A stretch of DNA of 64,000 nt from Wuchereria bancrofti (lineage: Eukaryota > Nematoda > Chromadorea > Rhabditida > Onchocercidae), in NCBI GenBank assembly GCA_005281725.1, contig SSBO01000009.1, positions 8,494,303 through 8,558,302 of the forward strand. Direction: 5' to 3'. The notes beneath the pieces were generated by a model. That model searched no databases, was not told the origin of the DNA, and was given only the letters and a program-made list of their open reading frames with translations. The first letter of the stretch is position 1. Each line of letters starts with the position of its first letter. A program made the translations under genes and the position numbers. Of the stretch, positions 1 through 12,462 are shown piece by piece.

Positions 1-115
1 TGAGATAGGCTTTAGTTCCATACGAGATCAAACTAGCCTTTATCTGAGTTTTTTATCTGAAATTAACATTTCACTCACAACAATATCCTTCACACGTTTT
101 TGTAATTATTTTCTA

Positions 116-126
116 ATATTTTTTAG
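116..126 (+). other. Probable trans-splice (or cis) acceptor of the Gln-rich gene
   Basis: A T-rich run ends in AG at 125-126, 18 bases before the ATG at 145. No upstream exon is visible in the window, so an SL addition site is the simplest reading. An intron with its donor outside the window is possible because the frame between AG and ATG is open. Confidence 0.45.
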
Positions 127-144
127 ACAACAAATCCAGAAATT

Positions 145-1326
145 ATGGCAGTAAAAACAGCCTTTTTCACATCAACTCAGACAATTGCAACAACAACGGT
201 TTCTTCTTCGACAACAATGACGGCATTGTCAACCGAAAATAAAAAAAAATCCCCTCCTCAACCACTTCAACAACTTGTCCAACAAATAGAAGAAGAACAG
301 CCGCTCCTCCAAAAACTCCTGGAAGAACAAAATCCTACGCTTCAGCAACTTCAACAACAACAGCAACAACAACTTCAAGAACTACAACAAAACCAGTCGC
401 ACCTTCAACAGCTTGCTCAACAGCAACAGCAATTTAGTCAGCAACTTGAACGAAATCCTAGCTGTGAAAATAAAAAACAACTTCTTCATAAACAGCAACG
501 TATCCTTCAACAACTTCAACAGCAACAACCATCTCTGAATCAACTTCAAGACCGACAACGCGCTATTGTTCAGAAACTTCTTCAGCAACAACAGACTCTC
601 CAATCTCTACTGCAACAATTGCCAGACCAGCAAAAATTACTTCAAGAACAACAGCCTATTGTTCAACAATTTTTGCAGCAGCCACTGCATCCAACACTGC
701 AGCCATCGGCTTTGCATCAACAAGCGCTTGACCTTCAAAAACAAGTGCAACAAAATCACGAGCAATCTCGAAATCAAAATGATTATCAACGGCATGAACA
801 AAGTCTTCAACTGCTTCAGCAACACGATGATTTAACTGCAAAACTTCACCAACAGGGACAACTACTTTCCCAAGGACTTCAACAACTTCAACATAAAATG
901 AAGCTACTTACGCAACGGTCTGCTTCCCAGCAACAATTCCAAAAACAACAATCTCTTCTTCAACAACTTCTAAAGCTGCAACAACAACTTCTTGAAGAAT
1001 ACCAACAGCAGCAACCACTTATTCAGCAACTCCTCCAGCAACAGCAACTTCTTGTGCAGCTTATGGAGCAACAACAACAACTTGTTATACAAATGCTTCT
1101 AGAACCTCCGAAAATTTCTGTTCTCCTTCAACAATTTCAGCAACCACAAACTCAATTTCAACAACTTGTGCAACAACAACAACAACTTCTGCAACAACTA
1201 CAGCAGAAACAGCCTTCAGTTCAGAAGATTCTCCAACAACAACAGTCTATGTTTAAAGAACTTCTGGAAAGCAAACAAAGTCTTCTCCAAAGTTTAAAGC
1301 AACAATTGGGTTCGCATCGGAAATAA
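145..1326 (+). CDS. Glutamine-rich low-complexity protein, single exon, 393 aa
   Basis: This is an uninterrupted 393-residue frame. Residues 1-35 are Ser/Thr-rich and lack a clear signal peptide. From about residue 38 to the end the protein is almost wholly Gln with regularly spaced Leu (QQL, LQQL and QQLLQQL themes), with scattered Lys, Glu and Pro. Leu spacing of three to four residues suggests an amphipathic helix or coiled coil interrupted by prolines. No catalytic or binding domain is recognisable, so no function is given. The start is chosen because an AG at 125-126 after a T-rich run lies 18 bases upstream, which fits SL trans-splicing. The frame is also open back to that AG, so this could instead be the last exon of a longer gene. 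The stop at 1324-1326 is followed after 28 bases by AATAAA. Codons mix CAA and CAG, and the frame is far longer than chance allows in such AT-rich DNA. Confidence 0.75.
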   Translation: MAVKTAFFTSTQTIATTTVSSSTTMTALSTENKKKSPPQPLQQLVQQIEEEQPLLQKLLEEQNPTLQQLQQQQQQQLQELQQNQSHLQQLAQQQQQFSQQLERNPSCENKKQLLHKQQRILQQLQQQQPSLNQLQDRQRAIVQKLLQQQQTLQSLLQQLPDQQKLLQEQQPIVQQFLQQPLHPTLQPSALHQQALDLQKQVQQNHEQSRNQNDYQRHEQSLQLLQQHDDLTAKLHQQGQLLSQGLQQLQHKMKLLTQRSASQQQFQKQQSLLQQLLKLQQQLLEEYQQQQPLIQQLLQQQQLLVQLMEQQQQLVIQMLLEPPKISVLLQQFQQPQTQFQQLVQQQQQLLQQLQQKQPSVQKILQQQQSMFKELLESKQSLLQSLKQQLGSHRK

Positions 1327-1354
1327 TCATTTCTTAAACAAGCACAGCATCAAC

Positions 1355-1360
1355 AATAAA
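1355..1360 (+). terminator. Polyadenylation signal AATAAA of the Gln-rich gene
   Basis: A canonical AATAAA lies 28 bases after the stop codon, a usual nematode spacing. Confidence 0.55.
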
Positions 1361-2112
1361 TAATTCTTTTTTCTTGTGGGTTTTCTGACTTGTATATTTT
1401 CATTTTCTCTAAAACAACATGTCAGCACGCGGCAATTTACAATTTCTTTTTCAAAATTTCCACATGAACTTGTTCATTGATTTCTTGTTTCATTAATTCC
1501 TAACCATTGTATCGAGCTGATCCAAACAACCACTAACTTTTCTGTAACAGAAATTAAATTTTACAATGGAAAAAAATAAACAATCTGTGGAACAACGGGA
1601 TTTTTTCGATGCAGAAATTTTGATGAAAGCAAAATTACATTTGAATATGATTTTCACGTGTGTTTATTTTACTTTAAATTTAAGTTGATGCTATTGGAAC
1701 TGAGCAATAAATTTTGATGCAACAATTAACAATAAGTTTTATTCCATAACTGCAAAGATATCATTTGTAAACTTAATTTGTTTTTTAATATCATTTTTGC
1801 ATAATAGTTTCATGCACAATAGTTTCATGTAATATCACAGTATCTCGACCTTACATAATTGATGAGAAACTTTGACTATGAGTAGATCAATCAAAAATCG
1901 GTTTAATCCTAACATTATGAATATTGGAGGAGTGCTTTTTGTATAATACTCTTCAGTTAATCATTTTCAACATTAAATAATGAAAAAATTATTTGCTTCT
2001 ACAAGAAAGCCAAAATAGTACAATAAATTAATAAATTAGTGAAGAATAGTGGGAAATAATTTCTTTTAAAGACATAAAAATTGTATATGTCGAGTTTTCG
2101 TATTTGTCTTCA

Positions 2113-2784
2113 GTGATTCTGCGTAGCTTAAATGGCTTACATGGCAAACAAAAACTAAAGGAAAAACAGAAGCGATTTCAATATGTCAAAAAATTTGTTT
2201 AATTCTATAAGATAGAAGTGTATACGCTAATGACCAACGATTGTTCATTTTAATTTGTGTCACAAATAATCACCAAACACTTCTAAACCACAATGAATCC
2301 TAACGCATTGATGAAATACTCTAAGAATGTCATTACGTTCAATAATCTATCATCTAAAGATCTGTTGGAAATCAGAGTCCACTACATAAGAAATAAAACC
2401 CATTGTCTGTGGTCAGTCTTTAGCAATAAAAAGTTACGATTCGACTCGTCTTAGTACTCCCACTCTACCGAAGTAATCTTTGACCTACAACCACATTTCT
2501 CTACTATAAATCGTCCATGATATAATTTGGTACTGTGTAATAATCCTGACGTTGAACAATAGAGTTTTTTTGACTATTTGTTTACGTCAACCAACCAACT
2601 ACAAGGGCTTTATCATTAACTAAGAAAAATCCAGACAAATTATTTGGTGCCAAAAGGCAGGATATCTGTTAAAAGCCGCAACGGGCAAGAAAAAGTTAGA
2701 AAAAATTTCTGGATGAAGTTAGTAACTCACACCCAAATAATTTACACGCATTTATCCCTGACTCCCGTAAACCAAAGATTATAG
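2113..2784 (+). pseudogene. Possible decayed coding patch, three short open segments
   Basis: This stretch is less AT-rich than its surroundings and holds three unusually codon-like open segments on the + strand. The first follows a TTCAG at 2109-2113 and is Lys/Arg-rich with a stop near 2200. The second is an ATG frame of 54 residues from 2293. The third is an ATG-less frame of about 54 codons from about 2619 to 2784, which includes the string VPKGRISVKSRNGQ. They lie in different frames and I found no splice pattern that joins them. Bases 2785-2815 hold GGTTCGACTCC, which resembles a tRNA T-arm/B box, but I see no full cloverleaf. It could be an old gene or transposon relic. I do not recognise the product. 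Confidence 0.25.
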
Positions 2785-2912
2785 GTTCGACTCCTGCTAA
2801 GGTCTCCAAATTTGTCACCAAATTCTGATAATAGCAAAAACTGAGATGATTGTTTCTGCCTCTTTGTTTCTATTCCTTCTTTTCTTTTCGGTATCTCAAA
2901 TTTGCAGTTAAA

Positions 2913-3243
2913 CTTTATTTTGATAAAATGGTTAATACAACAACGAACTCAGCAATTAAAATTTCAATAGGACAATTTTAATACAATTTTAATGACGATA
3001 TCAGTAACATAGAGGAAAGCGCAAGTTACACCAAATATCCCAACCAACCGATCTAGCCCAAAGGATTTTATCAAATAAATTTGATGGAGAAGACCGTACG
3101 CTTTAATGAGTGGAAATGGTTAAAAGTCCTGTTAAAAGATCACAAGAAATAGTATCTTTATTCTGATAAAATGTTTAATATAACAACGAACTCAGTAATT
3201 AGAATTTCAATAAGACAATTTTAATGACGATATCAGTAATGCA
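2913..3243. repeat. Diverged direct duplication (about 90-105 bp) separated by about 140 bp
   Basis: The stretch starting at 2913 (TTATTTTGATAAAATGGTTA) recurs at 3156 (TTATTCTGATAAAATGTTTA). Both continue through a shared ACAACGAACTCAG segment and GACGATATCAGTAA. The first copy has a small internal extra segment. Confidence 0.7.
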
Positions 3244-3984
3244 GAAGAATTCGTTTAAATGTTAGAACAATGTGAAATGATAAAGCATTTTGTGTATGAC
3301 TTAAAACAATGAGAGAATGTCTGCTGGCTGCAAGTAAAAGGAATTACTGTTTGTTTTCACTTGCGATATCAGCGACACTTTACATGTTTTTACTTTGAAT
3401 GATCAAACAATTTGACAGGATTATCATTAACGTTGCTGTTACAGAACAGTTTTTTTTTTTAAGCAATTAATTACTGCTAGCAATTATTTACATTTATCAT
3501 TAACAAAAATGATAAATTTTTTTCTTCTTTCTCCCCCTTTTTTAATACTTTAGTATTTGTTAAATTCTTTTAAAAACTTTTCAGTTGAATTGTATTTATA
3601 GTTTTTGAATTTTTCTCTTTAATTTTTTAAACATCAAGCTTGCTTTTTCTTTATATTTAGGATTATTTATGAAAACGTCAAATAAGGTATTCATAAAAAT
3701 AAGTAATGCGATGAATGAAAAAGGATGAAAAAGAAATGAAACTGAAGTGGAAATGAAGAAACAAAATATATGAAAGAAGCAAGAAAACGCCCAACTAATA
3801 ACTAACATTCGTGGTAGAATGGAAAATTGGAAATATGAAAAATTGAAGTGAAAAAAGCTAACCTGAGAGAAGTTGCTTTACGAATTTAATATTCAAGTTT
3901 TTGAAATATATTCCAGTTTCGATAATAAATCAAAAGAAAAACAATTACCTTCCAATTCCAATTTTTCGATTTTGATTAGTTAAT

Positions 3985-4074
3985 ATAATTGATAAATCAT
4001 GTAGAAATGCATGAAATGCGATTCTATTATATTATATTATATTGAAATGCAATGATGCATGATTTATCAATTAT
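3985..4074. repeat. Inverted repeat, 17-bp perfect arms
   Basis: ATAATTGATAAATCATG at 3985-4001 is matched by its exact reverse complement at 4058-4074. The 56-bp spacer contains TTATA repeats and two ATGCAT-like motifs. It could form a cruciform or be the termini of a tiny terminal-inverted-repeat (MITE-like) element, but I see no clear target duplication. Confidence 0.6.
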
Positions 4075-6036
4075 GTCACCTAATTGGTTCTTTATTATAT
4101 TAAAAAGAAATAATTCTTCATTTCATCATGTTATTAATTAGCAGACCATCTTCAAATACCTCAGCCTAATTAAGTGAAAACAAATTAAACTGTAACACTT
4201 ATCGTAATCATTTCCATCTCCGAATTTAACGCAATTTTATTCAGTTTATCATTTCAGTTTTCAAAAATTTGCCATCTTTCAATTACTTTCATCATTTCCT
4301 TTCTTTTATCGGAAATCTTCACAATTTCTAAGTTTCTCCTAAAAATGATTTCACACACCTGAATTGTATCGTTCAAGTTTTCACTCAGTTTTCATTCTAA
4401 ACTCCTTTTTTTGGTGATCTATTATGCAAAATGTGAAAAATATCATGATAATCTAACAAAGCTATCATCATTAGATACAAAATCATACAAATAATGGCTT
4501 GCATTTTTTAAGCAATTATTTTTTAATTTACAAAATTTGTCAGTTTTTGGAATTTTGAGATCATAAAAAATTGAAATTTATTCGAGCCAATTTTATACAC
4601 GATGGAATTTTTGCAAACCATTTCCGAACTATAAACATAACAATTTTGCACTACTTTTTTCTTTTATACATATACTACAAAAAAAAAGTGTTTTACATTC
4701 AATCTCATAAAAAATTACAATCAGTCCATGGTTTCAAAATAGTACATTTGATTTCAAAAAAAATTCACTAAATCAAGGAAATACCTTTTCTTGATATATG
4801 ATTGATAATTGATATGGATAAGGTTGCATGTAGTAGAATATTGCATACTTCCTACTTTAAGCGCTGTTGTTTTTAAAAACATGCTAACTACTGTACTGAA
4901 TATTAAATAAAATATTTTAATTACCACAAAGAAGTAAATTATATCAAGTAATTCCTTTCATTTTATTTCAAAACATGTATATAAATTACTGTCACTAATT
5001 GCTCTCATGAAGGAAAAATATTATCGTTAAAATTTACTAATTGAGCACAAAATAAATGATATCTTACTTGAACGATTAAAAAAAGTATCAGCAATAATTT
5101 AAATTTTTGTATTTGAAATACAAATATATTTCAGGTGAATGCTTAGCAAAACATTTTCCATTTTTTTCACTCACAAGTGGTGAAATGAAGATTTTCCAAA
5201 ACAGGAAATTTGTTGCACAAGAATAATTCAAATGTGAAAAAATGGAATAGAATTAATAAACTTAACCCAAAAACAGAAATAATTGAAATTTATTATATGA
5301 TCATGTCACATATTATATATATATGAAATGAACGGATGAACCAGGAAAAAAAATGATGCAATTAAGAGGAAAAGAGATCGGCAGAAGAAATGCTAAACAG
5401 GATGACAGAATTCATCAATAATGATCAGATCAGGGAATTGATCAAATTATTTTGTTATCGTTTCAGTGATAAATGAATTAAAAAAAAAAAAGTTTATCAG
5501 TTAATGTAGGAAGAAAGGATATTTTATAGAGTTAAATATGAAGGGAGAAATTAGAAGCCTTAAAAATAGTGTTTGTATTGCACGCAGGTAATATCTAAAC
5601 TTCTAGTAGAAAGTGAGTTGTGCTTACTTTTTGTTATCTAAAAATACTAGTAATGCCTTACGTAAAATTAAGTGAAAATTTAAAAAGCTAAAGCATATGA
5701 GTTATATTACTTCTGTAAAAGATTAACATTTGAAAAAATAGATGAAAAATATTATATCCTCTTTATAGCACTATTATAAGCTTAAGTTTTATTCAATTTA
5801 AAATTACATGAAATAAATTTAACAATGCTTTTGCTCAAATTTAAAATTGAAACAACTTAAATCTAGGCTTTAATTCACATCTTAACTTTTAGTAGAAAAC
5901 ATTTTCAATATATGAGGCGACACAAACAAATAATTTAAATATTTCAAAAAAACTGTCCTACTTGAGCACATTTTAAATGAATAATAAGAATTGATAAATC
6001 CTTCGTAGCTACTGTAATAATTCTAATACATTTGTA

Positions 6037-6081
6037 TTGCATACAGGTAATATCTAAAGTTGCATACAGGTAATATCTAAA
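6037..6081. repeat. 22-bp tandem duplication
   Basis: TTGCATACAGGTAATATCTA plus two A occurs twice, one base apart. A related copy (TTGCACGCAGGTAATATCTA) is at about 5578, so this is a locally dispersed short repeat. Confidence 0.6.
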
Positions 6082-7683
6082 AGAGCGAGGTTCAAAAGAT
6101 TAAGTCATCTTGTGGTGAAGAGATATTTAAGTGAACATTGGAAGTTGGCGCTATTGTCATGACGGAAGTGATAATGTAAAACAACAAACTGAAATAGTAA
6201 TTCAAGTTACGATTCAATGGAAATTAGATTTTCCATAGTCAATGAATTCTTTCTGTTAATTCTCGGAAATTCATTTTTCATACTTTTTCTGCTCACAAGA
6301 ATCATATCACAAAATTAGCTATACATTTCAGTCATATTATTCCATAGCTTACCAGAATTTCATCTAGTTAACTTGGCTTAAATAATTAAAATCTAATATA
6401 TTTTGTTTTCTTTCCCTCACTTTTAAGGCATCTTTTAGGACAGTTATTTGTAAAAATTTGAACAGAAAAAAGGAAATTTATATGGAAAAAGCAAACTTGA
6501 ATAATATTTTTCAGTTATGACAGTTAGTATAAATTTTCAATTACTATTTCACGTTGATATATTTTAGTTTTACATCAATTTGATATGATAATAGTGGAAT
6601 GAATTTGATAAGAGAAGAGCTCCAATAAGAAATGCTTCGAATTTTATTCAAATTAAAAGTGTTCATAAACAAGGTGTTCATAAACAAGCTGTATTTTTGA
6701 AATAACAAAAAAAGATTTGATGATAGAAATGATATTTGCAAATGGCGTATGCGGTAATGTCACATTCTTTTTATATCACTTTATATCTTTACTACTACGC
6801 ACGTGTAATTTTACTGAAACGGAAAAAAATTAAATTCACGTACAAAAGAATAATAATTATTGAAATATAATAACGAAGAAATAGAGGGTGAATAAGATAT
6901 TTGCGTATTTAATGGAAGAAATATTTTTCTTATTGATTATTTGATCTTCTCGTTCATATATCATCGAGATCGGCTTTTCGGGACATTTTTCAATCTTTTT
7001 CTTATTTGAATAAATTAACAAAACTGTCAGAAGTAAAAAGCGTTAAAAGTTATAGGCCTTACTTATTTTACAAAGTGTTAGCTGCTTGATAGACTAACTT
7101 CAAATGTTATCGATTACTAGTTGTATCGGCTTAAAACTTTATGATATTTTTACAGTTTCAATTGTACGACTGTATGATTCCTTAAATTTCGCTCTTTTTT
7201 TACCTCTTTTGCATTTCAACCGAAATTTGGATATAATAATTAAGGAACATTCAATTGCATTACCTAATTAAAATATGATAAAATATTTCCATTATTTCAT
7301 TATAAATCACAATAAGCAATTTACTTTAACTCACTGCCTCAATTCAGCAGTGAAGTTCTCATCTATTTCAATTCATTAAACTAGTAATTTATTTCAATTT
7401 AATTTCAAAATTTCAGATATCATTTGATCGCACTATTGCACTCTAAAAGATCATACATTTTCTACTGGTAGATTTTCTCGCCGAGAATGTGAGAACATTT
7501 TATTGGTTTAGTCAATCACATGTCACCGTAGCATGCATATATGTGTCAATAACATGTCGTCGCGATGGATTTCACAATTAATTTCACAAATTGTGAAAAT
7601 TTTCAAATGGAAGAAAAAGAGCCAATAATGAGTGGAAGGAGTAGTAAATTCTATCGCTCAATCCGAAATAATTTCATTTATAC

Positions 7684-7945
7684 GTACACACACATACGCC
7701 CACACACGCGCATACGCTGACACACATGCCTACGCATACCAACATACATATGCCTACGCACTCATACACACACACACATACATATATACGTACGTACACA
7801 AACGCACGGCCACATAGAACCACATTCACATACCCGCACACATCACACATACATAACCACTTACATACTCACACACACACACATATATATATACGTATAC
7901 GCATAGACACATACACATACAGACACACACACATACACATACAAA
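7684..7945. repeat. (CA)n-rich microsatellite tract
   Basis: About 260 bp of interrupted CA/TA/CG alternation (ACACACAC, ATATATACGTA, ACGTACGT). Overlapping His/Thr/Tyr-rich ORFs in several frames are by-products of the repeat and not genes. Confidence 0.9.
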
Positions 7946-8439
7946 CAATTTTGAATTACACACACAATATATTTGTCATTTTTTTTATAGATTCAATATC
8001 ATTTGTTATTTGTGTTGTTCATTTTTTCTCTTCCATCTTCTTTATTTATCCTATAAAATTAAATTATCAAATTGGTTAAAAATTTAACTCATGTAGCATT
8101 CCATACTATCTCATATCATCTTCAGCTATTGTCTGATAATCTGCGCCTTAGTTATTAGTGTAATTCAAAATTGTTTCCTCAAATAAAAATGACGAAAACT
8201 AATGGAATGAACTTTTCATCCTTTTTTTTTACAGAAAAAAGCAAAGAAAAAAAAAAATGAGAAATGGATTCGAGTTGCATACTTCTAGATAAGTAAATTC
8301 ATTTAATTCTTATTTTTAATTATAATTTTTTTCGTTTTTGACCATTCAAGAAATAAAATGATTTAATTATAAAAGATAAATGATATATCTTCCTCTTTTG
8401 TTTTTAAACGTAGTAATCTTTTAATTACATTTTGTGCTC

Positions 8440-8970
8440 ATTATATTCTTTGACCATTACATTCTTGACCATAATACTTTTTGATCACTACATTCCTTAA
8501 TTATTGCATTCTTCCTGGATTTTTGTATTCTGTCATAAATAGATTCTTTGACTATTATAATATGTGGGAAAATTATCCAACATTTTTTTGCTTTCTACTT
8601 TTATTTCTCTCAGTCTTTCCTATTTTTCCGCGTTCGTGAATAATTTTCCCGCAAATTTTCATTCTCTGACCGTGACAGTTGCATCCTTTGACCATTACAT
8701 TCTTCAACCACCACATTCTTTGACCATTATATTCTGTGACAGTTGCATTCTTTGACCATTACATTCTTCAACCACCACATTCTTTGACCATTACATTCTT
8801 CAACCACCACATTCTTTGACCATTATATTCTGTGACAGTTGCATTCTTTGACCATTACATTCTTCAACCACCACATTCTTTGACCATTATACTCTGTGAC
8901 AGTTGCATCCTTTGACCATTACATTCTCTAATTGTCACATTAATTGTCCATTACACTCTTTGACCACTGC
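8440..8970. repeat. Minisatellite built on TTTGACCATTACATTC
   Basis: A basic unit of about 16-17 bp, TTTGACCATTACATTC, recurs with variants. Between about 8665 and 8935 it is organised into a higher-order unit of about 65 bp: GTGACAGTTGCAT, TTTGACCATTACATTC, TTCAACCACCACATTC, TTTGACCATTATATTC. One copy carries an extra internal pair of units. ORFs across it are artefacts. Confidence 0.85.
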
Positions 8971-11900
8971 ATTTTTCTTTTGCAATCACTATTATTTTGT
9001 TTTTCCCAATTTTTCCTACTTTTTTCTTCATTTATTGAATATTTTTCTCACGGATTCAATCTCTTTCATTTTTTATTTCTTGATGACAATGTTGGTGGAT
9101 CTTTATGCTTTTCTCCTTTTATTAAATGAAATTATTCATCAATAACTGTTCCTTTCAAATGATATTTGTTTCTGTACAATGTCTGTTTGTTTCTTTCTTT
9201 TCATTCTCTAATTATTAAATAATTATTTGAAAAATAAAGAAATTTAAAAATTTACTTTTAATGGAAATAATTAAAAACGCGAATGAATAATAATAATAAC
9301 ATCAATAATATGATGAAATGTATTTGGTATATTCTGCTGACATTTCCTTTAGAAAATACTTATACAGTTTTTGTTATCTCTATCAAATTTAGTACTTTTT
9401 TTTTTAAAAATCATTTAGTTAATATTATCAATGTATTAATTCATCTTATCGTTAACAAATTTTATCTCATTTTTATATGAATCATTATTTTATCATCGTA
9501 TAATTCTTTTCCTTTTTATTTAATTCTTCAATTCAAATTTTTTTTTTCAAAATAATTTTGCGATTAATTTATAATAATTTTCTACTATATGTTAGCAAAT
9601 AATCATATATCGCAATTAATCATTTATATTGCAATATTTAATTATTATATTTAGATTTGGATATAAGATTCCTTTCACTATCATGCAATTACATATATGT
9701 TTTTAAAATAAATTTGCCCAAATTTATTATGTATATAATCAATGAATGCAATTATTAAAATTAAAAAGTTACCATAATTCTAACAAATTACCTCAGTATA
9801 CATACGAAACTTATGATTATAATAATATCCCATTTTATTTATTTATTTGATATTTTATCATCATATTATCATATCATTTTATTCTTCGCTCCTACTGTAT
9901 GATGAATAAATGATATGATTCTGACATGATAATGTAAATAATCATAAGAGTATGAGCCAATAAATTTAATTAAAAATAGTAATGTAATGGACAGGAAGCT
10001 AAGCATGGAAAAGTAGGCATAATATTAAATAAAATTGATTGAATTAATTTCGAAAGGATGAACAAATTTTCTCCTAAATAATTATTAGAGAATGGTAAGT
10101 GTAGCATTTTTGAAATTGACAAATTTGGTATCATGAAAATTAATCTATAATTATTTTTATTTTTATTCTTTTGGTATAATTACAAAAATCTATTTTTAAT
10201 TTTTTTTTTTAAACTGAAGCAGATTTAGCAAAAAAGGTTAGTTGAGTTTGCTAATTTGATTTTCCATTTTCCGAAATTTTATAAATCAATTTATAACAAA
10301 TTTTAATTTAGAACATATCTAAAGTTAATTTCATTTTTTCTTTTTTCTTTCATAAACTTTTGAATCAATCGATGTGAAATTTCAATTTAAGAAAAAATAT
10401 TTAGGACCAATGCCATAACTTCTCAGATTCTCATCAATAAATACTTCTCATGGCACTGAATTAATTAGAAATGCTTCCTGAACATCTTCTGCTTGTTTAT
10501 TTTTGTTGAATAATTTAGGGGTACTAAAAGGCTTTATTGCAATTCTATATCGATTTGGATATGCTTTGTCTTTTTTTAAAAAAATTTGAAAGAATCAAAT
10601 TTATTTAAAAAATCTTTTTACTAAAACTTGCCATTTTTATTTCAAAATTATTCAACAAAAATAAACATCATCATCATCACACTAACATAGAAATTAAGTA
10701 GAAATTAGCAACAAATTTTACAATAATTAATAATATCGTAATAATACCATTGAATAATAATAATAATTAATAACTAATTAGTAGTAAGAATAATTAGTTT
10801 AATTTTTGTTTGCATATATGTATTTTTCTTCATAATTATTTCATCAAAAGAAATAAAATCAATTTTCTTTTTGTTATTTTTGCAACTTTCAACATTCTTT
10901 GTCACACTGTTTTATTTGTCTTTTTTCTTCACATCAGTAAATTTTAAAAATAGTTGAAAATGCTAAAATATTTCAAAATTTGTGAATTGCTGAAATGAAA
11001 GAACGAGTAAATGATAGCATAATACAAGAAAGGTAATAAGTAAGAAAAAATTTTGAGGAATGAAATTTGGAAGAAATTTTATGAAAGTGATTGATTTTAG
11101 GAAAGATTATTTGATAAGATATCACTTAAAATGTCATAGTATATAAGCTTTTGAAAGTTATATGAAAGTGTGATTGTTTTGATAAATGATAGTTTCGTGT
11201 TTGCTTATCTTGATAATTATTTGATATTTTGCTTATTTTGATAAATTGGTGTTTTGCACCATTTGATTTATTTGAAATGTATCGTATTTCAACTTTTAAC
11301 CTAACCATAAAAATCTTTTAAAATATTGAAATCTGTAAATAATGGTGAGAAATGGAGAAAAAATGAAATTGGAGATAAAAATTTTGAAAAGAATAATCCT
11401 TATTCTTTATATCTTCACAAGCATTTTTTGCTTCTCTTTTTCTGAAATGATCGATATTTAATGTTAGGACTAATATTAAATGAAATTCAAATTAATTAGA
11501 AACACTTAAAGAATTAAAATCTAAAAATTGATGAAAATTTTAATGATAATAATGTATTCGTGGTGAATATCAATGTTGGAAATATTTGAATCGATTGGAA
11601 AATGAATTTTTCGCTTCGCAATTATTGCACTTTCATTGTACTTCGTCATGATTTTCAATTTCTTTTTTCTTTGCTTTTTTTGTTGGTAAAATTCTTTCAT
11701 AAAAAAAAAATAAAAAAAGGAATGGAAGGCAATCAAAAAAATGCTAACAATTGATAACTATGCACGTTTTAATTAGTCGAATAAAAAATATTCGATGCAA
11801 AATTTTAGCAAATGAAATAAAAAAATCTGCTAGGCAAATATATTTGTCAAATTTTGATTATATAATTTTCAAATATGAGAATTTTTTTCTTTTTTTTCAT

Positions 11901-12250
11901 TGTTCAACATGATTTAACTTTCTTGTTTTCAATTAAAAAAATGTAAATTTTCTCTTTTTCCTATTTTATTTTCTTTGTTCCAATTTTATCAGTCAATACT
12001 TTTATTGAATAATTGAGTAAATATTTGATTAGCATATTTTAATAACTGAATGAATGAAATGTTATTAAGTGATAAACAAAATTAATTGAATAAATCAAAT
12101 AAATTATATTCTTACTATCATTTTTGTTGAAATTAAAATTAATATACGCACGATCATACATACACACTTTTATCAATGTCAGTTCAATAATTTATTAATC
12201 TGCGTCTTATCACTTCACCTCTTTGCCGACATCTGTTTTTTTTTCTCAAA

Positions 12251-12462
12251 ATGAATGATTAGTTCATTGCTAATTTCTTAACAATTTGCAGTCTCCTTTA
12301 TAGCAATCTGATTCACGTACAATCACGTATGCTACGTTTTCCGTATCACTTCAACAATTTATCAGTGCCGTCTTCCTGCCCTGCCTCTTTTGTAAGAACA
12401 TTTCACAATCAGTGATGAATGTTAAGCTCATTGATGAATTCTTATCGATTTGCAGTCCTCCC
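12251..12462. repeat. Diverged direct duplication of about 47 bp
   Basis: ATGAATGATTAGTTCATTGC at 12251 is followed by a segment ending in TTTGCAGTC. This recurs about 164 bases downstream, starting near 12415 and ending in TTTGCAGTCC. Both copies sit in a pyrimidine-rich stretch (about 12190-12600) that is a little less AT-rich than its flanks. No exon could be built from it. Confidence 0.5.

Noticed and set aside
2780..2820. tRNA gene suggested by GGTTCGACTCC
   Set aside because: Only a T-arm-like stretch is seen. Two of five stem pairs are weak or missing and no D or anticodon arm could be folded.
7726..8079. 117-residue His/Thr-rich ORF
   Set aside because: It is a translation of the CA microsatellite. 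Overlapping frames are equally repetitive and there is no splice or codon support.
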